Assembly (NCBI GenBank): GCA_029891345.1
Contig: CM056999.1
Span: 28,245,418 to 28,309,417, forward strand
Direction of reading: 5' to 3'
From: Dryococelus australis
Lineage: Eukaryota > Arthropoda > Insecta > Phasmatodea > Phasmatidae
Length of the DNA stretch: 64,000 nucleotides
The notes below the pieces were generated by a model, which worked only from the letters and a program-made list of their open reading frames with translations, searched no databases and was not told the origin of the DNA. Positions 1 through 13,201 of this stretch are shown here, in pieces; the stretch's first letter is position 1; each line of letters starts with the position of its first letter. Position numbers and translations under genes: made by a program.

Positions 1-1585
1 GACCAAAGTGAAGTGCAACTAAGCCACCAGAAAAAACATACATCCTGAAGGCATAAGGTAGTGGCGTAATGTAGCAGACGTCTGAAGCATATAAAGTAGA
101 CAGCGAGGCCGTGCAAGGCCTTAAATAAACAACCACGACAAATCAAAAAATAACTATGCACAAAGGGGAAAGAGGAAGGCATGGAGGCAGAACAGCGCAG
201 TAAAACAAGTGGATCTGAGCCGATCAAAGAGTTCACCGCAGCACAGAAGCATATGGTGTTAACTTAACGTGACAGCAATAATGTGGCAGTACATAAAAAT
301 ATGTAATACATAAAAAAGTAAAATATATCAAATATGTGCGTGTATATCTACATTTTAAGGATAATTTTATATGCACTTTTTTAAATGGAGATAAATATAT
401 TTCAACATAGGCTTATTAAGTACAAATAAAATTAAAATAATTTACACTAAAAAGATAAACATATCAGCAAATGTATTTTTGAATACATACATTTTTTTTT
501 TACTCCAATACTCGGTGTTCGTACCCTTCTGAGACCCTCCAAAAAAGAACTGGACATTTATATTGTGAATTGAAGTGGTAACAGAAGGGTATACCAGGCT
601 TGTAACTGGCACCACCTTCATTTGTACAAAATAATTCTAAAAATAAAGTATATTATTTACAGCCAAGTGAAATGCAGATCTGTTGGATGGCCACGTTTTA
701 GGGTCTCTCTTGTGGACAAATTGGGTGCGACATTTCCTTTTTGTCAAACACACACAGACCTCAAGAAACCAATTTTACAGGTAAAGTGCATGGACTCTCA
801 TCATTGTTGTAGTTCCTTCATTGCAATGACGGCAGCAAAACTGAAAATTTAAATGAGAAAAGTGCTATATTTACAAAAAATATTTCATGCGTGCACACAC
901 AAAGCTGAAAGAAATGTCTTATTATTATTGTAAAACCAATACATATCCACAAATGACAGCAAAATTATAATGTAAAGGACAAATTATAAAAGTAATACTT
1001 ACAGGCAGTGTTCGATTTTAACGCCTGTCCACCTGCCCGAGACAGGTAGAAATCAGTACGGACAGGTGAATGTAATTCACAAGCAAACAGGAGCTCTGGG
1101 AGTCTGGGGTCTTGACTATGTTGTGTAATTTACAGTTACATTAAATTTCAATAACTACAATATTTTTGCGGCCAAAGTGGCAGATATAACAAACAATTAT
1201 GCTTACTCAAGAACTCGTACTATCTTCGTTGATATTTCTCAAAAGGTAGAAAGTTGTCTTGTTGAACATCCATTTCGAAATTTAAACATGGAATTATTCT
1301 ATAACTGTTAACAATTAAATGTAAATACTTTCTAATTCTTATTACGGCAAGTATTACCGAATAAAACAATTACACTTGTATCAAGAAAGAATGTCGGGAG
1401 CAAACACTGCTATAAGTCTATAAATAAATAAAAAATTAATTAACATAACCAGCTTCAAGATTTTATAGTTTATAGGATGTTGGAACACCTTTGGTGTAGC
1501 ATCAAACTGTTACGTTTATGTTATGTTAACATTAGTAAAACGTAACACTGTAACTTGGGATGAATAACTATATGAACACAAGTGT
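1..1585. other. AT-rich non-coding stretch
   Basis: I see no recognisable gene. The stretch is AT-rich with short homopolymer runs (for example a T run near 491-500). A 76-codon open frame at 622-852 on the plus strand resembles no family I know and has the low-complexity look of chance translation. No splice-supported coding structure can be argued by eye. Confidence 0.5.
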
Positions 1586-2330
1586 GAGGTTAGACCTACA
1601 TTACAAAATAACACAGTAAAGTAAAAAGGTGTAAAATTAACGTATTATTATTGATGGCAAAATTTGCGCTTGTTGTCGAGGCAGATTTAAGAAAGGTTAC
1701 ATGGCTAGTTCTGAATAGATATATGGAGATGTATTTGAGGTTAGACCTACATGACAAAACCACACAGTGATATACAAACGTGTAAAATTAACATATAATT
1801 ACTGCCGGCAAAGTTTGCACTTGTTTTAAAGGCAGGTTTAATAAAGGTTACATGGCTGGGCATAAATAGATACGTAGACGTATTTGAGGTTAGGCGTACA
1901 CTACAAAACAACACAGTAATATACAAACGTGTAAAATTGTCTGGCAAAATTTGCATTTGTTTTCAAGACAGATTAAAAAAAGGTTAAATGGCTGATCATA
2001 AGTAGATACGTACAGATGCATTTGAGGTTAGGTCTAGATGACAAAACAACATAGTGATATAAAAATGTGTCAAATTAACGTATAATTATTGACAGAAAAA
2101 TTTGTACTGTTATCAAGGCAGATTTTAGAAAGGTTACATGGCTGGGCGTAAATAGATACGTACATATGTTTTGATGTTAGGCCTACATTACAAAACAACA
2201 CAGCGATACAAAAATGTGTGAAATTAACATATTATTGACCGCAAAATTTTCACTTACTTTCAAGACAGATTTAAAAGAAATGTTAAACAGATGGCCGTAG
2301 GTACATAGGTACACACAACTTATGTTATTT
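1586..2330. repeat. Tandem array, five units of about 150 bp
   Basis: Five direct, degenerate units begin at about 1586, 1737, 1886, 2024 and 2173, each opening with a GAGGTTAG-like start followed by CTACA and ACAAAA. Every unit repeats the same internal landmarks in order: ACACAGT, GTGTAAAATTAAC, GGCAAAATTTG, AGGTTACATGGCT and AGATACGTA. Unit lengths are roughly 151, 149, 138, 149 and 160 bp; the third unit has lost part of its centre and the last one decays at its 3' end. The short minus-strand open frames here are just translated repeat units. A locally expanded minisatellite or a fragment of a satellite family fits best. Confidence 0.9.
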
Positions 2331-3189
2331 GTTGAACTTAGGATATAACATGTACTTCGCAAACTCACATGAATATATTGGTGTCACATTTCTGCTGCTG
2401 TTCATTTACTTTCATTATTCTATTTAACTTTCCGTTTATAATATCACGTTTCCAACTGTTGATTCCTACTTGTTCTTTTTCAACGATTTACTTCAATAAC
2501 TTACTGGTGATAAGCGGGGAAAAAACGTTGTAAAACCTGTTTGGGAAAACCTGTCTTAAAAACATATTTACACTTACCTCCAGACAGTTGCAGTTGAAAA
2601 TTTCATCATTTCTACAATTCGTTCAATGACCTTGCACTTCTTCATCTCTCCTCGACGAATTAAAGAATAAATACTTTTGGCGAGATTTATGTCTTCCTGA
2701 CGCTGACTATTCGTACGTAGTTTGCTGGAACTCATGACTTTACACAAAATCACTACAACACAATTAAACACTATATGAACTATAATAAAACAATGATTGC
2801 AGATATGCTAAAAATAAATGAGAAATATTAAAACACAACTTCCAGCTTCCAAATTTGTAGCTTACCTTGCAACCACTCCACACAAGCAAAGCCAAGCAAC
2901 AAGCATGAAGGAACCACAACGGGCCGTTGGTTTTGACTGTTGCGCTGATCACGTGACACAATATAATTATGAGTTACAGTAAATACATTAGCTTTACGGC
3001 AATAATTTACTTTAAACTGTACAAAATAAACTTAAAACAACTTAAGTAGCCATAAATTTTAAACATTACACTCTCAATACAGCGTTATTTCTTAGAACTT
3101 CTTTTCAAATTTCATTGCGAACTTAACTGGGTGTGTTCATCCCCAGCCTGTGCGGTAGCACACATGGTTATACATACGCAGTTGTGAGC
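2331..3189. other. Non-coding stretch, nothing recognised
   Basis: Two short minus-strand frames (2574-2771 and 2764-2961) resemble no known protein. There is no transposon signature apart from what starts at about 3190. Confidence 0.45.
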
Positions 3190-3244
3190 AGTGGTTTTTT
3201 TCAAAGGATGATTTCTAGAGTGCTTACTTTAACGTGAACGGCCT
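3190..3244 (+). repeat. Terminal sequence shared with the 5.9 kb inverted-repeat element
   Basis: The sequence TTTTTTTCAAAGGATGATTT followed by AGTGCTTACTTTAACGTGAACGGCC is the same terminal pattern seen at the ends of the element at 5916-6309, and its subterminal part also occurs at the right end of the insertion at 22177. It is probably the right end of a decayed relative; I could not place a left end with confidence. Confidence 0.5.
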
Positions 3245-3471
3245 TTATCGAGCTTTGCGGTGCCTGCAGCAGGAAGCTGTATCCGCCCTGATACAACCTG
3301 CGGTGATTTCAGTATCGCGTGACTGTGATTGCTAACAACTTTTGACAGGAAACTCATCCTGTTTTTCACTATATTGTAGTCCCATGGCTCCTGGAATCAC
3401 GCACTGTATCATGCGTTATTTTCCAGTCACATGATTTCGACATGGCACTGAGGCCATGTGCAAAGTTCCAG

Positions 3472-3600
3472 TTCGTTGGCTGACGCCCTAACATTGCTCT
3501 CTCATTGGTTGGCGACTCTCCATGCCCTGATTTCTCATTGGTGGGAAACTGTTCATGCGCTAACTTCTTGGTGGAGGGAGAATTCTCCCCACTACATGCA
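3472..3600. repeat. Short tandem repeat with ATTGG (inverted CCAAT) cores
   Basis: About four degenerate units of 30-33 bp, with cores TCGTTGGCTG (from 3473), CTCATTGGTT (3501), CTCATTGGTG (3535) and TTCTTGGTGG (about 3565). Two of them contain ATTGG, the reverse complement of the CCAAT box bound by NF-Y. The local GC content is higher than in the flanks. Whether this is a promoter-like cluster or just a minisatellite cannot be decided here. The open frames 3458-3682 and 3600-3791 overlap it and show no family resemblance. Confidence 0.45.
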
Positions 3601-5390
3601 TGGCCTGGAGATGCGGGACTTCAGAGGTAAACGCCAGAGACTGCACATCACTGACTGGGATGACTCGCCTGTGCTGTGCTGAGGCTCCAACTCCATCACC
3701 GTGGCTCTATCATGAACTTGCTTCCAGTCGTACTTTTATTTTGTTTTATAACTATATGCGCCAAGTTAACTTAATCTACAGTGCCAAGTAAGTAGATGTA
3801 TTATTGCAAATGTAGAGTTTCAGTGCTTGATTTGATTAAATGTATTAAATTGACTTAGATTATTTCTTATTGAATGTTTGTGCTAAGCTCTAGATTGCTC
3901 AGGCATCACAGTTGCAATGATTAATTATAATCTTCCTTTTCAACATAATTCAGATTTTATGCCACGAAATATCTCCTCAATATTCTTGCAGAACTTTTAT
4001 TAGATAAACCTTTTTCTTTTCTATATTTTTTTTCCAAGCAAACGTATTTTTTTTAAATAGTCAAGTCATTTGCCCATATCAACCAGTGTTTATTAATTTT
4101 TTTTTCAAAAACAACCTGTGATCAAGGTGTATGCTCAGTCATAGACAAATACATTAACAATACATTAAATCATCTCCAAAGAACATTTGAATACTTTTAA
4201 AACATATCTGAATATCATAAAATATTAAAATTTAAATTAAATCATACCTTAAAACAGAGCAAAGAAAAACCAATTGTTACAAAACAGTGCATAAAAATAA
4301 ATTTCCTGGAAGATCCACATAGTTCGCACAGAATTATTTTCTGTCATTGTATCATAATTTAAATTATATTTCTTGTTGAACACACATTATTGTTGCCATG
4401 ACACAGTGGAATTAATTTTAGTAACGTATAACACCTAAAACCTGAAACATTATACAGACCCAAATGGAAGCACTAATGTGTTATGATTATTTATAATAGT
4501 CATGAATTCTGGTACTACCTTATTTTTGCTTAAACATTGGAATTTAAAATTCCATGTGTTGAAGAGGTATCTTGTTCAATATTATATATACACATTTAAA
4601 ATTCCTAAATTATCAATAACAAGATCAAGAATGTGTACTTTGTACAGAGTCAAATGAAGCTCACTGTATTATTAATTGAATTTCTCTTACTAAACCTTAG
4701 CAGCAGTCAAATGAACAATTTTGGTTACCTTCAAAAGAAGCTAATAATTATGCAAATACATGTGGCTAGAATGACAGTGACAAACAATTGCGTTTTTTAT
4801 GCAACAGCTTTTTGTTTACTTTTCAAATTTAACATGAGAGACTGAGTCACTTCAAAGTATAATATTTGTAATGAAGGGGTTGAATAAAAAGAACTTGTAC
4901 ATCCTTGCGTTAAATTTGTAGTGTGTCTTGCATGCCTCTGCCCACATTTTAGCAACATCGTTGTGAGAAACTAAACTATTTTACATCTGTTTTTTTTTTT
5001 TTTTTTTTTTGTTGCACCCACACATTATATAGCTCTGCATAGTGTGACACACTAGAAACATCACAATTGCAACACAATAGGTGAAAGATTACTTTGAGAC
5101 CAATATGTCTTGTTACCAGTGCATGCTTCCTTCTCCCCTTAAGCTGTCGTGGAGGGTGGTAAAGGAGGGGAATATGTGCATAACTTCACTTTACCTTCTT
5201 ACATCAATACAAAAACCTGGTCAGCAGGATGATTCCTGCTAGGGCTATTTGTAGATAGTCTCACGTTCACTGTAAATATATATCTATATATTGTATATGC
5301 TGTAAGTAAAATGATTTATTCATAACTTCGTGTATGCCTTCCAAGTTCATGTAGTTGTTGACATACATAATTTTAAAAAAATCCTCTGGT
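3601..5390. other. AT-rich non-coding stretch
   Basis: No gene or transposon is recognisable. A pure T run of about 20 lies near 4990-5010. The open frame 4633-4845 (70 codons) has no family resemblance. Confidence 0.5.
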
Positions 5391-5521
5391 ATAACCATTG
5401 TGAAGTGTGTAAAACCTATTGTAACTGTGTTCTGTCCATGTAATGTCACTACTGGTATTACCATTGTAAAGTATGTAAAACGTTTTGTAACCGGGTTCTG
5501 TCCTTGTAATCTCACTACAGC
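5391..5521. repeat. Tandem duplication of a 66-bp unit
   Basis: Two adjacent copies begin at 5391 (ATAACCATTGTGAAG) and 5457 (ATTACCATTGTAAAG). Both continue with TGTAAAAC, TTGTAAC, GTTCTGTCC, TGTAAT and TCACTAC in the same order and spacing. The plus-strand open frame across it (5355-5540) shows the same eight-residue pattern twice because of the duplication. The next 400 bases hold a short (TA)n tract near 5715-5740 and nothing else I recognise. Confidence 0.85.
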
Positions 5522-5915
5522 TAGTTTGTTGTTAATTTAGCACTTTAAAAGCCATCCTGTGAAAAAAACATTCTTGACTGCAATTGTGTATATTTTTTGA
5601 TGAGCTCACTGATTGGCATGCTTCTAGTTGGCAGCAATGAATGGGAGAAAAGTTTTTTGATATGTCATTTTAAAGTTTTGAGTTTGTTTACAGACACTGG
5701 TTGTATTTTATTTAAATTATATTATATATTTATATATATAAGGTAAAACATGGTTTGGTAATGCGTAATATACTGATCTTCATCCGATTTCTAGTGTGAA
5801 GTTTACTACATATGCAGGACTTTAATTGATAGCCGATATGTTACACATTAAGATAACAAACAACCTTAATAATTGTTCTTTGTATTTAAACTGTATTAGC
5901 ACATATGTAGGTGCA

Positions 5916-6309
5916 GGCTGTTTGCTGTAAAGTGAGCACTTTGGAAATCAACCTTTGAAAAATATCACTGCCCGTTAGCAGCGTACACAGTACTGACATG
6001 TAGGCTCCCAGCTAAATTGGCAGTGAATTAAGTAAAATAATTCCATGGGTTGATGAGGTACATATTGAGTGTAATGTTTAATTGTACAGCAAATGTAGGT
6101 AGTTGGTAGATATTTGTACTATACAAATTAGAGTACGAATTGGCATATTAGTAGCATGTTTAGGTTCCTAACAATTTTACACTTGAAAAAGTCATTAGGC
6201 ACACAACAATGTAAATTGTTTATGTATGGTGGGTGGATACCAACTGAGGAGGAAAGTAGATCTTAAACAGGACTTTCAGAAGTGCATACTCACTTTAACA
6301 TGAACAGCC
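5916..6309. mobile_element. Small inverted-repeat (MITE-like) element
   Basis: The left end reads GGCTGTTTGCTGTAAAGTGA and the right end, reverse-complemented, reads GGCTGTTCATGTTAAAGTGA, giving an imperfect terminal inverted repeat of about 20 bp. It is followed inward on the left by AATCAACCTTTGAAAAA. The interior is AT-rich and non-coding, as expected of a non-autonomous DNA transposon. No clear target-site duplication is seen, so the superfamily is open. The same terminal pattern recurs near 3190. Confidence 0.6.
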
Positions 6310-8189
6310 GTTAGCAGGTAAAAGGGCTCCTTTGTAAGCCGTACTACATTTCTTTCCATTTTGTATCCTCCTGCTATATGTAAAAACGTAGTAAACATTG
6401 CCATGGAACAACTCACTTTATTTATTTAGCCAACTAAAATTATAAATTGGTTAGGAATTTTATTAGGTAACCAATATGCTAATTTTTTTTACGTGCTTAA
6501 AATATAAATTAAATAATGAAAAATCATTGTCAATTAAATGTCGCACATCTAATACCATGTGTTGAAATGGAACTATTTTTGCTAATTTGCTGGACAACTT
6601 GACTGGGAACATTTGGATGAGAGTGGTAAATTATATGTCATTAAGGGCAGAGACTTGTATATGCTCCATTAGTGATGTGCTATGTTTAAGAAATATTTGA
6701 TTACTTCATTGGAGAAATTTAAATATGTTATTTGATATGCACGTTTTCTCAGCATCAAATGTCTTAGATTTAAATTGAAAAATATTTTACCCGGTTTTAT
6801 TTTCGTGTAGCTACTGAATGTTAACCCTAAAAGGTAAAAACTGTTTTGCTTATTTTATATTAAAGGGTAGTTCATATAAACCTTTACTGTTTTAATAACT
6901 GATAACTACTGAACAAAAAAAATGTTCACAGTGTGATGTCTGCCACAAGAATTTACAAAAAATACAAATTATGAAAGTACGCTGTTTATTCAGGGTTTCA
7001 AGCAACTCAATCAAAATACAATTTACCATAAAAATTTATTTCAAAAATACTATATCAAATTTACTTTGCTTTAAAAATATATAAACCCTTGGGCGAACAC
7101 ACATGTTCCGCACTGAAGTGCTGTAAAAAATTTCAAGTAATTAAAGGCTCCTTCTTCCAACCAACCAGTACTAAACATTACACAAAATATATGCTCAATA
7201 GAGAAAATACAAATGCAGTAATGGATTCTAAATAGTTAAGTTAAAAGAAGCTCAAAATATTTAACTGCCCTTGTATTAATACTGAAAATTATTACTAAGG
7301 TTCACTAGAGTGCCGTGACTGCCTTCCAAAGTCTAGTGACCATTTAAAAAGTGTTTTGACAAGCACAATTTAAAAACGTGAATTAAAAAACAGTGAACCA
7401 TCCTTGGTTCGTACCATTTTAAAATTATTTCACACAGGCGTGTTACCTCTATTGTATCACCATGTTGTACAAGCCAGTGCGGACCCATTCAAAAGAAATC
7501 ACGATTCAGGCGACTGGCAAAATATGAATATCCAAAACTACTTTCAACCATATTCTAAGTGCAAGGCTACACACTACAGATAATTCTACGGGCCACATGC
7601 AACTAATAAGTTATGCCAAAACCAGAATTTAAACACCGAGGGCACAAAATTAATGTAGAATAAAATCTACATGCACAACCCTAGAATTCCTTGACTAGCC
7701 CACACAAAACCTTAATGCAAGCTCAGTGCATTATATGGCAAACCCACCTATACTTCTCGCTGTCAGCCATGACTATATTCTGTCATCAGCTACCAAGTTG
7801 TAATGCGTAACAACCTAACATTGCATGAAAACACATCAGTGCCAGGAACAGAAATAAAAACGAAGTTACTCGAATGCTTGCTGACGTAGAAGTGGATGAG
7901 CCATCAACATGAGCAGAAGACCCAAACTCAAACTATAGCCAGTGACTAATGAGAGAGAAGCTTGATGCCCATGTATGGTAGGAGGGGATCTATAGATATG
8001 GGAAGAAATAGGAAGCAGGTAGGTTGCCAAGACAGCCGCCCAAAGGCGGAGCGGACGAGCACAGCAAGTCGTTAATGTTCATTGTCATTGTCATGTCGAT
8101 TGTCATTTATGAACTGAATGGTAAATGTTGGAAAATCAATTTTGTCACAGTTGGGAATGGCTTACACCTGCATCCAAACACAGTTATCT
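6310..8189. other. Non-coding stretch, nothing recognised
   Basis: AT-rich DNA with stops in all frames. It becomes slightly more GC-rich after about 7700. I see no coding or mobile-element signature before the transposase relic that follows. Confidence 0.45.
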
Positions 8190-8850
8190 AATGCATCATA
8201 TTCTGTGAAGTTTTCTGTACAGTACATCAGTGAAGGTTTGCAATTTCATTCATGATGTTCTATCGGATATATAGCATGTTGCATCATTTTGTTGAAAGTA
8301 TCCTTCCATCAACTCAATGCCATCAAGTTGTTCCATGAATTCATTGAAGATATGTTTGTAAACCTGAGTGTCCTGTTTTGTTAAAGAAAATGGGACCAAC
8401 AATTTTGGGATTAGACACAGCACACCAGACCCCAATGTTTTCAGAATCCAGTAGTGTTTTGTTGTGAATATTGGATTGTCAGCATCCCAATATGTTTTGA
8501 GAGTTGATGTAGCTGATGAGGTGGAACCAGACTTAATCCATAAACAATGCTATGGATAGAATGTCTTAGCCTTACAGTAAGAAAATCCTGGAACCATGGG
8601 CACACTCACTGTTGTAAGTTCAGTTACTTAAAGTTCTGCAATAAATACATTCTGTGTGATTGTAAATGCTATTTCTTTGCTGCGCTGACATGTTCCGTAT
8701 GAGAAGCCTGTCTCCTGGCTTAATTGGCTCAACAATTTCATTGGTGAGCTCAGTAAATGTTCTCCAACATTGTCTACACACATTCGAGGCATTGCAGGTT
8801 TTGTGTTTCCTACTCTCGCCAAGAAGCGTATGATATTGCACTCAGAGGAT
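8190..8850 (-). pseudogene. Mariner-like transposase relic
   Basis: Read on the minus strand, from 8822 downward, the frame shows a helix-turn-helix section ending LSQETGFSYGTCQRS, the usual DNA-binding arrangement of insect mariner-like transposases. Further along, in shifting frames, come NIGVWCAVSNPKIVGPIFF (about 8440-8380) and then ELMEGYFQQNDATCYISDRT (about 8320-8253), which correspond to the conserved block before and around the second catalytic Asp (usually QQDGATCH). The Asp-containing motif is altered to QNDATC. Several frameshifts and stops divide the gene and the C-terminal part is missing. The element is old and inactive. I could not define its terminal inverted repeats. Confidence 0.8.
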
Positions 8851-11800
8851 TCTATTCAAACTGTTGGTTATGTTTTAACCAGGGAATTTTTTGTCTGGTA
8901 AGTTTTCAGTACAAAATCCCACTGTTGAAGTGAATATTTAGTGCATTTCTGCTATTGTGGCAAATTAGTTAATTCATATGTTACAAGCAGCCAACATCGA
9001 TAACAATGTATGGGAATCATGCCAGGGGTCATAATATACAATTTCAAATATATCGATAAGTCACCAAGGTGTTATCAGAGTTTGAGGGATTGAGGTCTTA
9101 ATAAAAAGAAAACAGCTAAATTTAATGTATTAATTCATTTAGTGATATAGAACCACACAGAGATATTATTCACAACATTCAACTACCCATCTTCACTGTT
9201 AAGGTGGAGTATCAGATGCCATATTTGCTTGTAATTTGTGTGCAGAGCTATCTACCTGATGTGAGGGCAGATACAAATGAAATTGCATGCACACAGTTCA
9301 CAAGTGTCCTGTTAGTTAACACTATCGTCGCCTATATGGGACAGAAGCTGCAAAAGGTAATAAAAAAAAAAGTGTAGCACAGACGTTGTTGCCAGTTCTT
9401 TTATAAAGACACTACCGACTGGCCGGCAGTGGTTCCTTGGCTCATGCCATAGAGAATAAAAGAAATTGTTGCTCTGGCAATTTGTCTCAAAATTTTGAAA
9501 CCTGTGTAAACCAGTACAAAATAGATACAGACATGACCCTTTTCACAGATAGAAATGTGTTTATTCTGATTAAGTAATATATATTATTTTAAGTTTGTAT
9601 ATATAATTCTATACACCTGTTATATCTTTGTACCAAATAACATATGCTGTAGTTAAATACTAATCCAAAATTGAAATAAATAGCATTTTTAATGTATCTG
9701 TTCTATGCACAACTGTTAATATAATTTGCATTTTTTAAACTCCAACAGAGTAATATAATGATTTCCGCAAAGTGATATCGCAAATTGAAATGTCTGGTTT
9801 GAATGTGGCTTCTATATTTACATTAACGTACATAGTTAGTTTTTTACAATGTAGGATGTTGGATATGCATCATAGGATACAACTAGTGTACAAGTGAGTT
9901 CACATTTTTACATTTCTGAAAGAAATTGTTTTATTTTACAATAAAAGGACAAGAAATAATTTTATTTCTTTTGATGATTTATATAAACTTTGTTGGTTTG
10001 CAGTTAACTTCTAAACCTATCTTTTCTTATTTTGTACCACTTTGTGCCCTTCAATCAAATGTAAAAATCAACACTGCCTTAAGCATACCACTGAACACAG
10101 TACACATATGACGTAGCCTATTGTGCCGTACAAAGGAACACCAGGCAATAATAGTCAATTAAATGCATACATAAGCAAACAAACATTTTATTCCATTATG
10201 TTTTTGCATCCTGTATAATCTTTCAGTGCACAAAGTCCTGAAACCATTGAGTATAAATATAATATTTGAACATGTGAAAACACAATACAGTTGGACGCAA
10301 TCAGAAAGCCAAACAATGGCATTACAAAATAGCCAAAATGGAACAAATGCAATTAATTATGTCAGGACTAAACATTTAACCATTACTTTCAGGCCCTTCA
10401 GCTGAATAGGTACAACACCACTAACATTAAAATTTGTGAGGCACACTTTCTCCACTTTGAATCATTAAAATATAAATAGCTACAAAATTCAGATAACTCT
10501 GCACTAAAAATATCATACCATTGTTTTAACGTGTATCACCGTCAATCGGTCAACTACACAGATAAAGGCGGCTTTAAACACAGTGCATATGTGAGCCTTA
10601 TCACCTTAAAGTTATTTTTACTTGGCCAGCCACGATTCTTTAATCTTCAAGGGCAAAGAAGTACACACCTTTAAAACAGTAGACAAAAATTATTGTGCAC
10701 AATGTCGCCACAGGGTGTTGACAATATTATGCAGACTCAATTCATCCTACTGAGTGCTACGCCTCACAAATGCGTAACTAAAATAAACCAGAGGATATGC
10801 ATAAAATTTAAAACATGCACTCCAACACGTAAATATTTCTTACTAGATTCAATATACATTAATAGCACATAACCAGCGCAGAGTTACCAATTAACTCGTG
10901 ATACATATCTATTTTTAAAAAAGTGCACACATGCACGTAAAATATTTTTCACGGAAACTACGGTTCCTCGATTCATACAACCCCATCTAGAGGAACACTC
11001 CCACACAATATTAATACACAATATTTGTGTCAGTGAAATAAGACCAACAGTAGAGGTTCACATTGACCAAAATTCTACGACCTTCAAATTGATCATTTGT
11101 GACACAAAAGCGCCCTATGTTTTATTAGTTAACCAGGATATTATTACCTTGATTAACATGAAAAAAGTCTACCAATGACTGATTACAATTTTGCAATCTT
11201 ATGCTAGCAGCAAACATTGCCGTACAAATATGGTATCAATTAGTTGAAACCTGTGTGGAACTACAATAGCTTTACGGCGTTAAATGTGCATTGATAACTA
11301 CTCAATAGCAACACCAACTTATGGTCTGCCAAAAATGAAAGGAAAAGCTATAGTACGGCGAATCCGGGTGGAGAGCATAATTACAAAAAACTCGAGGCTT
11401 AAAAAATCAAACATGTACTATGGTTGCTTAGCACAAGTCCTAGCAATCGTGCTGAAACCCCAAATTTGTGGAATTGGGTGACATCTAGTTCCCTTTCGTA
11501 GCCAACCCCAACCAAATTTGGAATTTCTCCAGCAATGTTAAAACTGTAGAACAAGTGCACAAAATTACCTTAAAGGTCAAACCGATCAAAACCTCAACAT
11601 CGAGAAAGCACCAGCCGAAAACAAGTTACGTGCCCACGGTCAAAGTGGTGTACTTGCCAAACATTTCCCCATACAATTTACCAGAAAACCTGAAAACGAC
11701 AACTCAATTTAAGCAGATGTAGACACGAATCATGGCAGTTACTCTAACACTGTACATGATGGATCATGAACCCTATATTCGGTTGGCTTACCCCCACAGT

Positions 11801-12789
11801 GAAGGTACTCGAAACTCACCATAAGTATTGTCCAGCAGAAAACTCTCTAAGAAAATTCATTATCCCCCGCACTAGTGGATTATGATGGGCTCCGCATTGT
11901 CGTTCCCCAGGTTGATGGTGTAAAGACTGGCTTGTAGTCAGCAAAGGCCCCATGATTGCTGAATTAATGCGGAACTAACTCTCTCACACATCGTACCACC
12001 AGCAACGGCAGAGCTGGCGATGAATGTTGGTGATCTGTAGGAGGTCAATCTGACGAAGGAAGGGAGGATAATTGCAAGGGCTTAGACAACTATAAGTGAA
12101 GAAAGGAGGGTGAGGTCAGGAGTAGGCAGCAGAGGGAGAACTCAGGAGAGAGAAGTTGTCCAAGGAGCGTGCATGTGGTCAGAGAGTCAGAATAAATGTT
12201 GGCGATAAGCACTAGTGTCGGGGGTGACAGGCGCTACCATCGCATTATGTGATGACACTAAACTGTGATACATAAGATTTTGTGTGTATAAAACGAAATG
12301 GAACCGGTCTGAATTGCCTGCAGTTTGAACAGTTCACTTTTATTTTGGCGTTAAGATCTCGCATAATTTACTGTCAGTCAGTATTTCTGTATGCATGCCA
12401 GGGGGTGTTCATGTGAGCGTATATGCATTTGGGGGCAGTGATTTCTTCATAAATGTTGATTTTGAGTAATACTTAGCTAACCAAGAACTATCTACAATTA
12501 CGCGTTTCTTCTGAGTCAGCACAAAGGTTTTCAGGGTCTGAAAACCAAACAACATAGGATTAATAACTGTATGTAGTCAAGTGGAAATGACTGCTAAATA
12601 TAAATACTATCACGTGCAAAACGTTTATTCATTTGTCAAGTTTTTGTAGAGTATTATTTATAAAGTTCGTAATTTGAAGATATTTGCTGTGACTCGAATA
12701 CAAATCTACTATGCAGCTGGTCTCGGATGTCTGTCTATGGCTAACAGAAGTGCGGTAACTATTTTCTTTCTGGCATTCACAATTACAGA
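8851..12789. other. Long non-coding stretch, nothing recognised
   Basis: Almost 4 kb without a recognisable gene. Open frames at 9926-10111 and 11284-11481 are short and without family resemblance. The segment 11,880-12,240 is a little less AT-rich than its surroundings. Part of the stretch next to 12,790 may be the undefined 3' end or LTR of the gypsy element that follows. Confidence 0.4.
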
Positions 12790-12805
12790 ACAATTCATCA
12801 GATCT

Positions 12806-13201
12806 CTAAGAAAGTGCAACTGCATTGCTGTGGACACATCCAGAGCTGTGCTGTATTTCAAAATCATATTCTTCGAAATGCTGTATCCCCTGGGGTATTT
12901 GACCTTCAGGGATCTTAAAATTTAGTAGCATACTTAATAAATCATGGTTGGTTCTCGGAACAAAAAGTCTGCCGTAAAGGTAAGGGTGGAAGTACAGAAT
13001 TACCTTCATCCCTGCCAGAAGCTTCCTGTGTGTCCTACAGAAATTTCTCTCGTGCTTGTGCAGTACTTTACTGAACAGCTCAGATATCACTAGAATCAAT
13101 ATCCCGAATGAATGTCCCTTCAAAATCGTTATTTCGTTTAGCTTACTAAAACCAACTGTGCTCTCAGTGCTCCAGTAAAATTTAATTTTTGCCTGATTCA
13201 A
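12806..13201 (-). pseudogene. Gypsy RNase H remnant
   Basis: The 131-codon frame contains ERNFCRTHRKLLAGMKVILY and FHPYLYGRLFVPRTNHDLLS, matching the ERNY-C-T-R-ELLA and F-YLYG-x-F-x-RTDH blocks of Ty3/gypsy RNase H; the TDH Asp is Asn here. It ends IQHSSGCVHSNAVALS, the family's closing H-x-G-x-x-H-x-N-A-D-A-LS with the Asp changed to Val. These two changes remove conserved acidic positions, so the domain would be inactive even without the upstream breaks. Confidence 0.88.

Noticed and set aside
1586..2330. Telomeric (TTAGG)n repeat
   Set aside because: TTAGG occurs only about once per 150-bp unit and is not in short tandem runs.
1586..2330. CRISPR-like array
   Set aside because: The units are diverged along their whole length with no constant repeat and variable spacer; the rest of the window is clearly eukaryotic.
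7740..12240. Direct repeat between about 7.7-8.1 kb and 11.8-12.2 kb
   Set aside because: Both are purine-rich and similar in composition, but I could not find a convincing base-by-base alignment.
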